Shown here one piece after another: positions 16,248-26,180 of a stretch of 64,000 bases of DNA. The translations under genes and the position numbers were made by a program. Under the pieces are notes generated by a model, which did no database searches, was not told the DNA's origin, and saw only the letters and a program-made list of their open reading frames with translations. Source of the DNA: Rhodobacteraceae bacterium UBA6213 (GTDB taxonomy: Bacteria > Pseudomonadota > Alphaproteobacteria > Rhodobacterales > Rhodobacteraceae); NCBI GenBank assembly GCA_002421605.1, contig DISJ01000009.1, positions 441,719 through 505,718 on the forward strand, in the 5' to 3' direction. Position 1 is the stretch's first letter. The number at the start of each line of letters is the position of its first letter.

Positions 16248-16856
16248 ATGCCGGGCGAAACGCAAGCACTGATTGTGATCGATCTGCAAAACGACTTCTG
16301 CCCGGGCGGCGCGCTGGCCGTGGCGGGCGCAAATGAGATCGTGCCGCGCATCAACGCGCTGCTTGATGCTTTTCCGATCCGCGTGCTAACGCAAGATTGG
16401 CATCCGGCGGATCACGCAAGTTTCGCTGATAACCATGCCGACGCAGAACCCTATACAGTCATCGAAATGCCCTATGGGCAGCAGGTGCTCTGGCCTGCGC
16501 ATTGCGTGCAAGGCAGCCATGGCGCGGCGTTGCACGCTGGTCTGCTTGCCGATCGCGCAGACATGATCTTGCGCAAAGGCTTTCGCGCCGGGATCGACAG
16601 CTATTCCGCATTTTACGAAAATGACCGGGCTACCACCACTGGCCTTGCGGGCTATCTGCGTGAACGCGGTGCGACGCATCTGACATTTGCGGGGCTTGCT
16701 ACCGATTTCTGTGTTGCATGGTCGGCGCTTGATGCGGTGCGGTTGGGGTTTGGCGCGACCGTGCTGACCCGCGCCTGCCGCGCAATCGACCTTGAAGGAT
16801 CGCTGGCTGATGCGATGGACAAAATGCGCGCCGCTGGCGTGAATCTGGAGCCCTGA
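16248..16856 (+). CDS. pncA: Nicotinamidase
   Basis: Hydrolyses nicotinamide to nicotinate in NAD salvage. The 202-residue protein shows the Asp-Lys-Cys triad (Asp12 in VIDLQNDF, Lys110 in ILRKGF, Cys155 in TDFCV) and metal ligands in TQDWHPADH (Asp50, His52, His56). WPAHCVQGS is also typical. GGAGGAACCG precedes the ATG. The stop is followed after one base by the ATG of pncB, which uses the product, so the two form an operon. Confidence 0.96.
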   Translation: MPGETQALIVIDLQNDFCPGGALAVAGANEIVPRINALLDAFPIRVLTQDWHPADHASFADNHADAEPYTVIEMPYGQQVLWPAHCVQGSHGAALHAGLLADRADMILRKGFRAGIDSYSAFYENDRATTTGLAGYLRERGATHLTFAGLATDFCVAWSALDAVRLGFGATVLTRACRAIDLEGSLADAMDKMRAAGVNLEP

Positions 16857-16857
16857 C

Positions 16858-18150
16858 ATGGCCGACATCGCTACCCGCGTTTACGACCACAAGTGGAAGA
16901 TCGACCCGATCGTACGCAGCCTAATCGACACCGATTTCTACAAGCTGTTGATGTGCCAATCGGTTTTCCGCAACCGGGCGGATACGCAGGTCACCTTCAG
17001 CCTGATCAACCGCAATAAGTCGATCCGGCTGGCCGAATTGGTGGATGAAGGCGAGTTGCGCGAACAGCTTGACCATGTGCGCTCGCTTTCTCTCAGCCGG
17101 GGTGAAAGTACATGGCTGCGCGGCAACATGTTCTACGGCAAGCGGCAGATGTTTCGCCCCGATTTCATGGAATGGTTCGAGGCATTCCGCCTGCCACCCT
17201 ATCATCTGGAAAAGCGCGATGGCCAGTATGAGCTGACCTTCGAGGGCAAGTGGCCCGATGTGATGATGTGGGAAATACCGGCGCTGGCGATTCTGATGGA
17301 GTTGCGCTCGCGCTCGGTGCTGAAAGACATGGGGCGGTTTGAGTTGCAGGTGCTTTACGCCCGCGCCATGACCCGGCTTTGGGAAAAGGTCGAAAAGCTG
17401 CGCGTCGGGGACGCCCCGCGCATCGCCGATTTTGGCACCCGCCGTAGGCATTCGTTTCTGTGGCAAGATTGGTGCGTGCAGGCGATGATGGAAGGGCTGG
17501 GCAACGCCTTCACCGGTACCTCGAACTGCTTGATCGCGATGCGCCGCGATATCGAAGCGATCGGCACCAACGCGCATGAGTTGCCGATGGTGTATGCCGC
17601 GCTTGCCAATAATGACGATGACCTGCGCGAAGCGCCCTACCGGGTGCTGGCCGACTGGCAGGAAGAGCATGAAGGCAACCTGCGCATCATCTTGCCTGAC
17701 ACATACGGCACAGCCGGGTTTTTGGAACATGCACCCGACTGGCTGGCGGCATGGACCGGTATTCGCATCGATTCTGGCGACCCCGCCGAAAGCGCCGAAA
17801 CTGCCATCGCGTGGTGGAAATCTCGGGGTGAAGATCCGCGCGAAAAGCTCGTGATCTTTTCTGACGGGCTCGACGTTGATGCGATTCTATCGCTGCAGGC
17901 GCGGTTTGCTGGCCGCGTGAAGGTGTCGTTTGGTTGGGGCACGCTTTTGACCAACGACTTTCGCGGTCTTGTCGCGGGCGATGGGCTGGCGCCCTTCAGC
18001 CTTGTGTGCAAGGCGGTTTCGGCCAACGGCAGGCCAACCGTGAAGCTATCGGACAACCCGCGCAAGGCGACTGGCCCGGCTGCCGAGATTGAACGCTACA
18101 AGAAGGTTTTTGGCGTCGGTACGCAGGCAGAGCGCCCGGTGCTGGTCTGA
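16858..18150 (+). CDS. pncB: Nicotinate phosphoribosyltransferase
   Basis: Converts nicotinate and PRPP to nicotinate mononucleotide, the step after PncA. The 430-residue length fits the family. TDFYKLLMCQ near residue 23, the phosphorylated-His region FGTRRRHSF near 194, RIDSGDPAE near 303 and the late FGWGTLLTNDF near 358 are all present. It lies one base after pncA, so one promoter upstream of 16248 should serve both. It converges on the phosphate permease gene with a nine-base gap. Confidence 0.96.
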   Translation: MADIATRVYDHKWKIDPIVRSLIDTDFYKLLMCQSVFRNRADTQVTFSLINRNKSIRLAELVDEGELREQLDHVRSLSLSRGESTWLRGNMFYGKRQMFRPDFMEWFEAFRLPPYHLEKRDGQYELTFEGKWPDVMMWEIPALAILMELRSRSVLKDMGRFELQVLYARAMTRLWEKVEKLRVGDAPRIADFGTRRRHSFLWQDWCVQAMMEGLGNAFTGTSNCLIAMRRDIEAIGTNAHELPMVYAALANNDDDLREAPYRVLADWQEEHEGNLRIILPDTYGTAGFLEHAPDWLAAWTGIRIDSGDPAESAETAIAWWKSRGEDPREKLVIFSDGLDVDAILSLQARFAGRVKVSFGWGTLLTNDFRGLVAGDGLAPFSLVCKAVSANGRPTVKLSDNPRKATGPAAEIERYKKVFGVGTQAERPVLV

Positions 18151-18159
18151 TGGGCAGAT

Positions 18160-19632
18160 TTAGCTAACGGCTCGGAGAACGCTGAACACCAGCGCCGACA
18201 AGAGCGCCGAGGCAGGCACCGTAACCACCCAAGCAGCGGCAACCGCCAGCAGATGCGAGCGACGCACCAGTTTGCGCCGCTTGCGTTCTTCGGGCGGCAC
18301 CACCTTGCCCTTGATCAGGCCAAGCGCCTTTGCCCGCCGCTCTGCATGCCATTCGCGGAAAAAGCCGACGCCGAACACCGCCCCCACTGCAATATGCGTT
18401 GAGGAAACTGGCAGGCCCAGCCACGAAGCCACAATCACCGTCAGCGCCGCTGAAAGCGCCACGCAAAAGGCGCGCATCGGGTTGAGCTTGGTAATCTCGC
18501 TGCCCACCATGCGGATGAGCTTTGGCCCGAACAGCACCAAGCCGAACGAAATACCGCCCGCGCCGATCAGCATCACCCAAAGCGGCAAGGTCACGTTGGC
18601 AGCACCCGCATCGCCTTCGCGCACCGCATGCACAATTGCGGCAAGTGGGCCAACGGCGTTGGCCACGTCATTTGCGCCGTGCGCAAACGAAAGCAGCGCG
18701 GCAGAGATGACCAGCGGTATTGAAAACAGCTTGCGCAGCGATTTCTTGCGGTTCTCCATGCCTTCCGACTGACGCCGGATCAGCGGCACCGAGATCAGCC
18801 AGACAAGCAGCCCAATCGACACCCCGATGATGAGCGCGGAGGCAAAGTCGATCTTGACCACCTTGCTTAGCCCCTTCAGCGCCAGATAGGCGGCAAAAGC
18901 GCCCGCCATGATGCCGATCAGCACCGGCACCCAACGCCGCGCGGCGGCGATCTTGTCGTCTACATACATGATGCGGGTTTTGATGAAAGTCAGAAACAAC
19001 GCCGCGATCACCCCGCCAAGAACCGGCGAAATCACCCAACTGAGCGCGATGCGCCCCACCACCAGCCAGTTGACCGTGTCTACCCCGGCGGCCGCAATGC
19101 CTGCTCCGACCACGCCACCGACTATCGAATGCGTGGTGGAAACCGGCGCGCCGAGCCACGTTGCAAGGTTGAGCCAGAGCGCCGCAGCCAGCAGCGCCGC
19201 CATCATCGCCCAGATGAAGGTGGAGTTCTGTGCAAAAGCGTCGGGAGAAACGATGCCGCTGGAGATGGTCTTGACCACGTCGCCGCCCGCAATCAGCGCC
19301 CCGGCAGATTCGAACACCGCCGCAATCAACAGCGCGCCGCCAAGTGTCAGCGCGTTGGCGCCGACCGCCGGACCCATGTTGTTGGCCACATCATTGGCAC
19401 CGATGTTGAGCGCCATGTAAGCGCCAATCGTCGCCGCCGCGATAACCACCAGGGCGTTGGGTTGGGTGCCAAAGAACAGCGCAGCGCCAACACCCGCCAG
19501 CACTACAAAGGCCAGTGCAATACCCGGCGCCACCAGTGGGCGCGCGACAAAATGTGTTGCTTCTTCTAGCCGATCAATCCGCCCGAGGTCTTTGTCGAGC
19601 GTCTTCCACTGGTTCTGCGGCGGCAGGGCCAT
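18160..19632 (-). CDS. Inorganic phosphate transporter, PiT family
   Basis: A 490-residue permease with two copies of the PiT signature: GANDVANNMGPAVGA in the first half and GANDVANAVGPLAAI in the second, each followed by GLPVSSTH or GAPVSTTH loops. An N-terminal cytoplasmic region of about 38 residues precedes the first membrane segment. It would move phosphate with H+ or Na+ as a low-affinity system. No PhoU-like DUF47 partner is adjacent. I looked for a Pho box in the 79-base upstream gap and did not find a convincing one. Confidence 0.94.
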   Translation of the reverse strand: MALPPQNQWKTLDKDLGRIDRLEEATHFVARPLVAPGIALAFVVLAGVGAALFFGTQPNALVVIAAATIGAYMALNIGANDVANNMGPAVGANALTLGGALLIAAVFESAGALIAGGDVVKTISSGIVSPDAFAQNSTFIWAMMAALLAAALWLNLATWLGAPVSTTHSIVGGVVGAGIAAAGVDTVNWLVVGRIALSWVISPVLGGVIAALFLTFIKTRIMYVDDKIAAARRWVPVLIGIMAGAFAAYLALKGLSKVVKIDFASALIIGVSIGLLVWLISVPLIRRQSEGMENRKKSLRKLFSIPLVISAALLSFAHGANDVANAVGPLAAIVHAVREGDAGAANVTLPLWVMLIGAGGISFGLVLFGPKLIRMVGSEITKLNPMRAFCVALSAALTVIVASWLGLPVSSTHIAVGAVFGVGFFREWHAERRAKALGLIKGKVVPPEERKRRKLVRRSHLLAVAAAWVVTVPASALLSALVFSVLRAVS

Positions 19633-19711
19633 GTCACATTTCCGTTACGTGGCTGGTACAATCGGCCTGGGGGTTATCCCGAACCCAGCGACATAACAAC
19701 AGTCAATCGGG

Positions 19712-20182
19712 TCACAGCCCGCCGAGCAGCACCTTCAAGCGCGGCTCATCCACCATTGCCACAGCCTCAATGGGGCGCACCCAGCGCAGCTCCCGTCGTC
19801 CGGCTTCGGGAAACTCCTTCTCCATCCCGCTTACGCGCACGATGAACACCTGCACCTCGCACGGCGTCGGCACGGCCTTATCGCGCTGCTTGAGATAGTC
19901 AAAAGCGCCAAAGGGTAGCGCGCCGACTTCGCCTTTGACCCCGGCCTCTTCCCACGCTTCGCGCAACGCCGCTTCGGCAAGCGTGCGCCCACGCATTGGC
20001 CAACCCTTGGGAATGATCCAGCGCCCGGTGCCGAGCGATGAGACCAAAAGAACCTCGCGCCGCCCCGGTCGCCCGCGCAAACACAGCGCCGCGACCTGTG
20101 TTGATGGCTGGATGTTGCTGAAAAAATGCCGCAGCCATTGGCGCACTGCTGCAAACACGTTCAGCACGGCGCTATTCATCAT
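19712..20182 (-). CDS. NUDIX hydrolase
   Basis: A 156-residue protein with a Nudix box, GWPMRGRTLAEAALREAWEEAG (G-x5-E-x7-REUxEExG form), near residues 60-81. RWIIPKGWP just before it is typical of small diphosphoinositol-polyphosphate phosphohydrolase-like and diadenosine-type members. The substrate is not readable. The start is one of two consecutive ATG codons inside the end of arfB (overlap 8-11 bases), implying coupling with ribosome rescue. Confidence 0.85.
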   Translation of the reverse strand: MMNSAVLNVFAAVRQWLRHFFSNIQPSTQVAALCLRGRPGRREVLLVSSLGTGRWIIPKGWPMRGRTLAEAALREAWEEAGVKGEVGALPFGAFDYLKQRDKAVPTPCEVQVFIVRVSGMEKEFPEAGRRELRWVRPIEAVAMVDEPRLKVLLGGL

Positions 20183-20594
20183 CTTCAACCTTGCCACGCA
20201 GCACCTTTACCTCGCCTCGCTCTGCCTTCTGCGCCAAGCGCCGTCGCTTGCTGCCGGCGGTGGGCTTGGTCGGCACCCGCCGTTTGGGTGCGACGAGCGC
20301 CGCGCGGATCAGTTCTGCCAGCCGCTCGCGTGCTGCTTCGCGGTTGCGCGCCTGACTGCGGGTTTCTTCGGCCCGGATCACGATCGCGCCGTCAATGGTC
20401 CAGCGCCGCCCTGCAAGCCGCTTTAGCCGCGTTTTAACGGCAGGCAGCAGGTGTGGGCTGCGTTCTGCCTCGAACCGCAATTCGACCGCGGTCGAGACCT
20501 TGTTGACGTTTTGCCCGCCCGGCCCTTGCGAACGGGTAAAGCTTTCGGAAAGCTCCCAGTCGGCAATCGTGATAGCGTCGTTGATGCGCAACAT
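20172..20594 (-). CDS. arfB: Alternative ribosome-rescue factor ArfB (peptidyl-tRNA hydrolase)
   Basis: A 140-residue class-I release-factor-like protein. The catalytic GGQ is at 26-28 within RSQGPGGQNVNKVSTAVEL, and the C-terminal about 40 residues are basic (KRRVPTKPTAGSKRRR), as needed to enter the empty mRNA channel of stalled ribosomes. Start at the ATG 20594, where the family homology begins; a longer in-frame start adds a low-complexity leader. It overlaps the NUDIX gene downstream. Confidence 0.94.
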   Translation of the reverse strand: MLRINDAITIADWELSESFTRSQGPGGQNVNKVSTAVELRFEAERSPHLLPAVKTRLKRLAGRRWTIDGAIVIRAEETRSQARNREAARERLAELIRAALVAPKRRVPTKPTAGSKRRRLAQKAERGEVKVLRGKVEDDE

Positions 20595-20706
20595 ACCTGC
20601 TCTGCCTGCGCACGGGGCCGGGGCCACTCGCGCATTCTTCTTGTTCGTGTTTCCAGCCTGTTGCGCAAAGATAGCGCATCAGGTGCTGGGCACAAAGCAG
20701 AAGAAT

Positions 20707-21879
20707 TCAGATCGGCAACGCTGCGGCGGCTGCGGTGGCCGCGTGGCGCGCGGTGGCGAGGCAGGCGGTAATCAGATAGCCGCCGGTCGGCGCCTCCCAA
20801 TCGAGCATTTCGCCCACGGCCCAGGTTCGGGGCAGTGCGCGAAGCTCTAGCGTGTCGGTCAGGCTGGCGGCGGTGATGCCACCTGCCGAAGAAATCGCCT
20901 CGGCAATCGGGCGCGGCCCTTGATGGCGCACCGGAAGCGCCTTCAGCAACCGCGCAAGGCGATCGGGCGCGCTGGGAAGTGGGCGCCCCCATTCCTGCAG
21001 TAGCGCCAGCTTCAGCGGATCAAGGTGCAGCGCCTTGCGCAACCAGTTGGCCACGGTATCAGTGCCGCGCGGGCGCGCAAGGCGGCCTGTGACTTCGGCA
21101 AGGCTGCGATCTGGCGCGAGGTCAAGCGTCAGGGGAGCGCCGTCGCGCACGAGGTTCGAAACAGTGTAAACCCCGCCGCCCTCGATGCCGCGCGCCGTAA
21201 TCACGAATTCGCCGCGGCTGATACGACCGCCAGCGCCAAGCGCAGCCCCTTTGACGGGCGTGCCAAAATACGCGGCCATATGCGGCGACCAAGCGACGGT
21301 AAAGCCCATATTTGCGGGGCGGAACGGTGCGATTTCAACGCCCTTCGCCGCCAGCCACGGCACCCATGCAGCGTCGGAGCCAAGTCGGGGCCAACTGGCA
21401 CCGCCAAGCGCCAGTACGGTGGCAATGGAGTGGGCGAGCTGCTCGCCCTCGGGAGTTTCAAAACGCAGCGCGTCGCCTTGCCAGCCGGTCCAACGCCAGC
21501 GCGATTGCAGGCGCACGCCCAAGCCATCAAGACGGCGCAGCCATGCGCGCAAAAGCGGCGAGGCCTTCATTTCAACCGGAAACACCCGAAGTGTCGAGCC
21601 GGTGAACAGCTCAATGCCAAGGCCACGCGCCCATTCCATCACCTCGGCAGGGCCAAAACTGGCGAGAATCGGGGCAAGCCATTCTGCATCGTAATTCGTG
21701 GCGAAGCGGGCAGCGGGTTCATCGCGGGTCAGGTTCAGCCCGCTTTTACCCGCCATCAACAACTTGCGCGCCGGGCTGGGTTTGGCTTCGCAAATCGTTA
21801 CGCGGTGGCCCGCGCTTGCCAGCACTTCGGCTGCCATCAGCCCCGCGGGGCCAGCGCCGATGACCATTATTTCGCTCAT
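20707..21879 (-). CDS. BaiN/HI0933-like FAD-dependent oxidoreductase
   Basis: A 390-residue flavoprotein. The N-terminal Rossmann motif reads VIGAGPAGLMAAEVLASAGH and is followed by ARKLLMAGKSGLNLTRDE, the HI0933/YhiN signature. A later GEMLDWEAPTGGYLIT matches the C-terminal FAD site of the same family (TIGR03862-type). Function is unknown in most bacteria. I use the ATG at 21879; 31 extra upstream codons have no family match. It lies 130 bases downstream of holA and 112 bases upstream of arfB. Confidence 0.88.
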   Translation of the reverse strand: MSEIMVIGAGPAGLMAAEVLASAGHRVTICEAKPSPARKLLMAGKSGLNLTRDEPAARFATNYDAEWLAPILASFGPAEVMEWARGLGIELFTGSTLRVFPVEMKASPLLRAWLRRLDGLGVRLQSRWRWTGWQGDALRFETPEGEQLAHSIATVLALGGASWPRLGSDAAWVPWLAAKGVEIAPFRPANMGFTVAWSPHMAAYFGTPVKGAALGAGGRISRGEFVITARGIEGGGVYTVSNLVRDGAPLTLDLAPDRSLAEVTGRLARPRGTDTVANWLRKALHLDPLKLALLQEWGRPLPSAPDRLARLLKALPVRHQGPRPIAEAISSAGGITAASLTDTLELRALPRTWAVGEMLDWEAPTGGYLITACLATARHAATAAAAALPI

Positions 21880-22009
21880 GTCGTGTTTTGCCCTGTCTCG
21901 ACCCCGCGGCCAAGGTAGCGGATGTCGACTCACGCCACCTGCGCAACAAGCCGCGCCACTGCTTTGCTGCATGAGTCGCGCCGGTATGGCAAGGGGCAGT
22001 GCAGACCGG

Positions 22010-23032
22010 CTAGGCTTTTGCTAACCGCGCGATGCGCAACAGGGTACGTTCAAGCATGGCCATCGCGGGTGCGCGCGAAGACGAGCGCAGCGCAAGGTCG
22101 GTTTCAAACAGATGCCGAAGCGCCTCTTCCAGCCGCGGCACAGACCAGCTCTGCGCCTGCTGCAACATACGGTCGCGCCGTGGACCCATGACCGGCGGGC
22201 GCGCGTGCGATAGCCCTGCGGCGGTGCCGCCGGGGTTGGCCTTGGCGGCCAGCAGAACGCGGAAATGGCGTTGGGCGGCAATGGCCAGCGTTACCGGCAG
22301 CACGCCTTGCCCCGAAATGCGCGCCATCATTGGGCCGAAAGCTGGCTCTTGCCCCAGTGCCACGATGTTCAGCAGATCGTCCACCTCGGCCTCGATCGTA
22401 ACCGGGCTGCAGGCGGCTACGTCGGCCACGGAAAGCGGCGTGGCGTCGGCGTGTTTGTACAGCGAGATCCGCTCGACCGTCTGGCGGAAATCACCGGGGT
22501 CAAGCGCCTCGGCCAGTGCCATGAGGTCGATCATCGCTTCGCGCCCGATGCCGCGTAGCCCCGCCTTTGCCAGCGTTTGCGCGACCTCGTCGCTACTTGG
22601 CGGGTTGTCGTAAATGGCGATGCAGGCGGCGGTCGGATGCGCCTCGAATAACTTGCGCAGGCTGGAGCTTTTGGCAAGCATACCCGCGCTGACCACCAGC
22701 AACGCGTCGCCCGCGCGCCAATCGGCAAGCGCCGCCTGCACCGCGGCGGTGGCGCCATCGGCTGCACCTTCCAGCAGCACCGCGCGCGCGCCGGGAAAGA
22801 AGCCCTGCGCGCGCAGCGCATCCGACAGTATCGCGGGGTCTTTGCGCAGTTCGGATGCGTCGATACGCGCTAGGCGCATTTCGTGCTCGCCCTCGGCACC
22901 GATTACTTGAACGATCAGGTCTCGCCGTTTCAATGCCACCCGCATCGGATCTGCGCCGTAAAGCAGCAAGGCGGGCAAATCGGCGGGGGGCCGTGCCAGC
23001 AACCGCGCGGCGGCAGCGGCATTAGGCTTCAT
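22010..23032 (-). CDS. holA: DNA polymerase III delta subunit
   Basis: Clamp-loader subunit that opens the beta clamp. The 340-residue length fits HolA. The N-terminal half carries LLYGADPMRVALKRRDLI near residue 23 and GFFPGARAVLLEGAADG near 77, in place of the AAA+ motifs of active clamp loaders; the C-terminal domain contains AAQRHFRVLL. The start overlaps the lptE stop by four bases (ATGA), as is common for the leuS-lptE-holA cluster in proteobacteria. Confidence 0.93.
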   Translation of the reverse strand: MKPNAAAAARLLARPPADLPALLLYGADPMRVALKRRDLIVQVIGAEGEHEMRLARIDASELRKDPAILSDALRAQGFFPGARAVLLEGAADGATAAVQAALADWRAGDALLVVSAGMLAKSSSLRKLFEAHPTAACIAIYDNPPSSDEVAQTLAKAGLRGIGREAMIDLMALAEALDPGDFRQTVERISLYKHADATPLSVADVAACSPVTIEAEVDDLLNIVALGQEPAFGPMMARISGQGVLPVTLAIAAQRHFRVLLAAKANPGGTAAGLSHARPPVMGPRRDRMLQQAQSWSVPRLEEALRHLFETDLALRSSSRAPAMAMLERTLLRIARLAKA

Positions 23033-23517
23033 TGTGGCAGGCTGGCGGCGCCGGCCAGCAGGCGGGTAACGATTTCGTCGGCAAGAATGCGCGCCAGCCG
23101 CAGATGTGCATCATCTTCGGCGGTGCTGCTAGCAACCACGGTGCCGCTTGCCTTCCAAGAGGTAAAGCTTTCAACTGTTCCGCTCAGCAGTTCCGCGCCC
23201 GAGCCGATATCAAACAACTGAAAGCTCGCCTCGCCCTGCAGCAAATACCGCGTGGTGATGCTGTCAGTGGTAACGGCCTGTTCGCTGGATGTGGCAGTGA
23301 TCGTATAGGCAAGCCGATAGCGCGCCACTTCGGTCGGGCCCAGCCGCTCTGCCAGCCGCCGGGTCAACGCAAATTCGTCGCGAGTCGTTGGGGCGTCGGG
23401 GGCGATAGTGCCGCGCAAGGCGGTTGCGCCGCCCGCGGGCCCGTACGCCGGCGTGAAGCCGCAGCCTGCCAGCGCGGCAAGCGAGACCAAGAGATTTCGG
23501 CGGTCAGTGAACCACAT
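23029..23517 (-). CDS. lptE: LPS-assembly lipoprotein LptE
   Basis: Outer-membrane lipoprotein that plugs LptD during lipopolysaccharide insertion. The 162-residue product has a short signal peptide with lipobox LAGC at about 16-19, followed by GFTPAYGP, the usual LptE start. The remainder alternates strands typical of the family, with TTRYLLQGEASFQL mid-protein. It overlaps leuS by 14 bases upstream and holA by four bases downstream. Confidence 0.9.
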   Translation of the reverse strand: MWFTDRRNLLVSLAALAGCGFTPAYGPAGGATALRGTIAPDAPTTRDEFALTRRLAERLGPTEVARYRLAYTITATSSEQAVTTDSITTRYLLQGEASFQLFDIGSGAELLSGTVESFTSWKASGTVVASSTAEDDAHLRLARILADEIVTRLLAGAASLPQ

Positions 23518-26053
23518 TGACGATGCGCCCCGGCACCACGATCAGCTTTTTCGGCGGCTGGCCAGCCAGCGCGCGTGCCACAGTCTCGTCTGCCAGCACC
23601 AACTTTTCAACCTCTGACGCGGGCATGTCTTTGGGCACGGTAATCTCGGCGCGCCGCTTGCCGTTGATCTGGATTGGCAAGGTCACCTCATCTTCGACCA
23701 AAAGCGCAGGGTCGGCCTCGGGCCAAGGTGCAGTGACCACCAGTCCGGCCCCGCCCATCGCGTGCCAGATTTCTTCGGCCAGATGCGGAACCATGGGCGA
23801 CATCAGCTGCGCCATCGCACGCAGGGCGACCTTCATCGCCGCTGCAGAGGCGGCGCTGCGCGAGAGTGTGTTGGCTAGCTCGTAAATCTTTGCGATCGCC
23901 TTGTTGAAGGCAAAGTTTTCTATCGCAAAGGTCACATCGGCAATCGCGCGGTGCACCGCGCGCATCAAATCCATATCGCCCGGCCCTGCATCACTGACGG
24001 GCATTTCGGCAACCCGCTCGGCAATCAGCCAAACCCGGTTGAGGAATTTGAACGCGGCCTCTGCCCCGGCGGCGGTCCACTCCACATCCCGCTCGGGCGG
24101 GCTGTCGGACAGAATGAACCAGCGCGCGGTATCTGCACCGAATCGCTCGATAATGTTCACCGGGTCGACGACGTTCTTTTTCGACTTCGACATCTTGGCC
24201 GAGGGAATCACCTCAACCGCCTCGCCGCTGGCCTTCAGCTGCCCACCCTCGACATCTTCAGGCAAGTGATAGACGGGTCGCCCGGCGGCATCGCGGGTAA
24301 GGTAGATTTCGTGCGTTACCATGCCTTGCGTGAACAGCGCGTTGAACGGCTCGATCGCTTTGGCTGGCAGATGCCCGGTCTTGTGCATCGCGCGGGCGAA
24401 AAAGCGCGAATAGAGCAGGTGCAGAATCGCATGCTCGATGCCGCCGATGTATTGATCGACGTTCATCCAGTATCCCACATCCTCTGCCACCGTCGGGGTT
24501 GCGGCATGGGGCGCGGTAAAGCGGGCGTAATACCAAGACGAATCGACAAACGTGTCCATCGTGTCGGTTTCGCGCCGCGCCGGGGCGCCGCATTTGGGGC
24601 AGGCGCAATCGCGCCAGGTCGGGTGGCGGTCAAGCGGGTTGCCGGGTTGATCGAAGCTTACGTCATCGGGCAGGCGCACGGGCAGGTTGGCCTTGGCCTC
24701 GGGTACCACGCCGCAGGTGGCGCAATGCACCACGGGAATCGGGCATCCCCAATAGCGTTGGCGCGAAATGCCCCAGTCACGCAGGCGGTAATTGGTTACG
24801 CCCTTGCCGATGCCGTGTCCCTCGCAATATGCGATTGCGGTTTCGACCCCGTTTTCGCCGCTTTGCACTGATTCGCCTGCGAATCGGCGGACATAGTGCA
24901 CTGTCTCGGATTTCGGCGGCACAAAGGCTTCGGTCAGCGGCGCGTCGATCTCGCCTTCCGGCACAAAGACCGAATGGATCGACAAGCCGTATTTTGTGGC
25001 AAATTCAAAGTCGCGTGCGTCATGCGCGGGGCAGCCGAAAATGGCGCCGGTGCCATAGTCCATCAGGATGAAGTTGGCGATGTAGACTGGCAGCTCCCAC
25101 GCCTGGTCGAGCGGGTGGCGCACTGTGATACCGGTATCCAACCCACGCTTTTCGGCCTTTTCCAGCGCTTCTTCGCTGGTGCCGATGCGCCGACACTCGG
25201 CCACAAACGCGGCCACGGCGGGGTTGCCTGCCTCTAGCGCCCGGGCCAGCGGGTGATCGGGGCTGATGGCTGCGAAACTTGCGCCCATCAGTGTATCGGG
25301 GCGGGTGGTATAAACCTCTAGCCGCTCGAAACCTTGCGGCGCACCCTTGGTTTCAAAGGCAAATTGCAGGCCCCGGCTTTGGCCGATCCAGTTGGCCTGC
25401 ATGATGCGCACCTTCTCGGGCCAGTCTTTCAGCCCGTCAAGCGCGGTCAGCAATTCTTCGGAATAGTCCGAAATCTTGAAAAACCACTGCGTGAGTTCGC
25501 GCCGCTCGACCATAGCGCCAGAGCGCCAGCCGCGCCCGTCGATCACCTGTTCGTTGGCCAGTACGGTCATATCGACCGGGTCCCAGTTCACCACCGCGTT
25601 TTTGCGGTACACCAGCCCTGCCGCCATCATGTCGATGAACATTGCTTGCTGCTGGCCATAGTATTCGGGATCGCACGTGGCGAATTCGCGGGTCCAGTCG
25701 ATGGAAAGGCCCAAGGGGCGCATCTGCGCCTTCATGTCGGCGATGTTGCCATAGGTCCAGGTTTTCGGGTGCCCGCCTCGTTCCATCGCGGCGTTTTCGG
25801 CGGGCATGCCAAAGGCATCCCAGCCCATCGGGTGCAGCACCGAATAGCCTTGCGCGATCTTGGTGCGCGCGACCACGTCGCCCATCGTATAATTGCGCAC
25901 ATGGCCCATGTGGATTCGCCCCGAAGGGTAGGGGAACATCTCGAGCACGTAATACTTGCGCTTGCTCTCGTCGCGCCGCGCGCGGAAAACCTCGGCATCG
26001 GCCCAGGCCTTTTGCCATAGTGCTTCGCTTTGGCTCGGTTCGTAGCGCGCCAT
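23504..26053 (-). CDS. leuS: Leucyl-tRNA synthetase
   Basis: Class I aminoacyl-tRNA synthetase of 849 residues. The HIGH motif appears as PYPSGRIHMGHVRNYT near residues 41-56 and the KMSKS loop as AKMSKSKKNVVDP near 620. The editing domain includes TTRPDTLMGASF, and a zinc-binding CATCGV and CPKCGAPAR pair is present. It heads the leuS-lptE-holA cluster; DUF3576 lies 127 bases upstream on the same strand. Confidence 0.98.
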   Translation of the reverse strand: MARYEPSQSEALWQKAWADAEVFRARRDESKRKYYVLEMFPYPSGRIHMGHVRNYTMGDVVARTKIAQGYSVLHPMGWDAFGMPAENAAMERGGHPKTWTYGNIADMKAQMRPLGLSIDWTREFATCDPEYYGQQQAMFIDMMAAGLVYRKNAVVNWDPVDMTVLANEQVIDGRGWRSGAMVERRELTQWFFKISDYSEELLTALDGLKDWPEKVRIMQANWIGQSRGLQFAFETKGAPQGFERLEVYTTRPDTLMGASFAAISPDHPLARALEAGNPAVAAFVAECRRIGTSEEALEKAEKRGLDTGITVRHPLDQAWELPVYIANFILMDYGTGAIFGCPAHDARDFEFATKYGLSIHSVFVPEGEIDAPLTEAFVPPKSETVHYVRRFAGESVQSGENGVETAIAYCEGHGIGKGVTNYRLRDWGISRQRYWGCPIPVVHCATCGVVPEAKANLPVRLPDDVSFDQPGNPLDRHPTWRDCACPKCGAPARRETDTMDTFVDSSWYYARFTAPHAATPTVAEDVGYWMNVDQYIGGIEHAILHLLYSRFFARAMHKTGHLPAKAIEPFNALFTQGMVTHEIYLTRDAAGRPVYHLPEDVEGGQLKASGEAVEVIPSAKMSKSKKNVVDPVNIIERFGADTARWFILSDSPPERDVEWTAAGAEAAFKFLNRVWLIAERVAEMPVSDAGPGDMDLMRAVHRAIADVTFAIENFAFNKAIAKIYELANTLSRSAASAAAMKVALRAMAQLMSPMVPHLAEEIWHAMGGAGLVVTAPWPEADPALLVEDEVTLPIQINGKRRAEITVPKDMPASEVEKLVLADETVARALAGQPPKKLIVVPGRIVNVVH

Positions 26054-26180
26054 TTTCGTGCCCCTTCGCGGTCAACTGCCCGCGCGTGGTTACACCGGCT
26101 GGCCCGCCAAGGTCCAGCGCATCAACGCGGCTTATGCCTGCTAATGGTCAAATATCCCGCGCAAAACGGCGATTGCCGCC

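Noticed and set aside
19633..19711. Pho box upstream of the PiT phosphate permease
   Set aside because: CTGTGAC and CTGTTGT fragments occur but not at the 11-base repeat spacing needed for PhoB binding.
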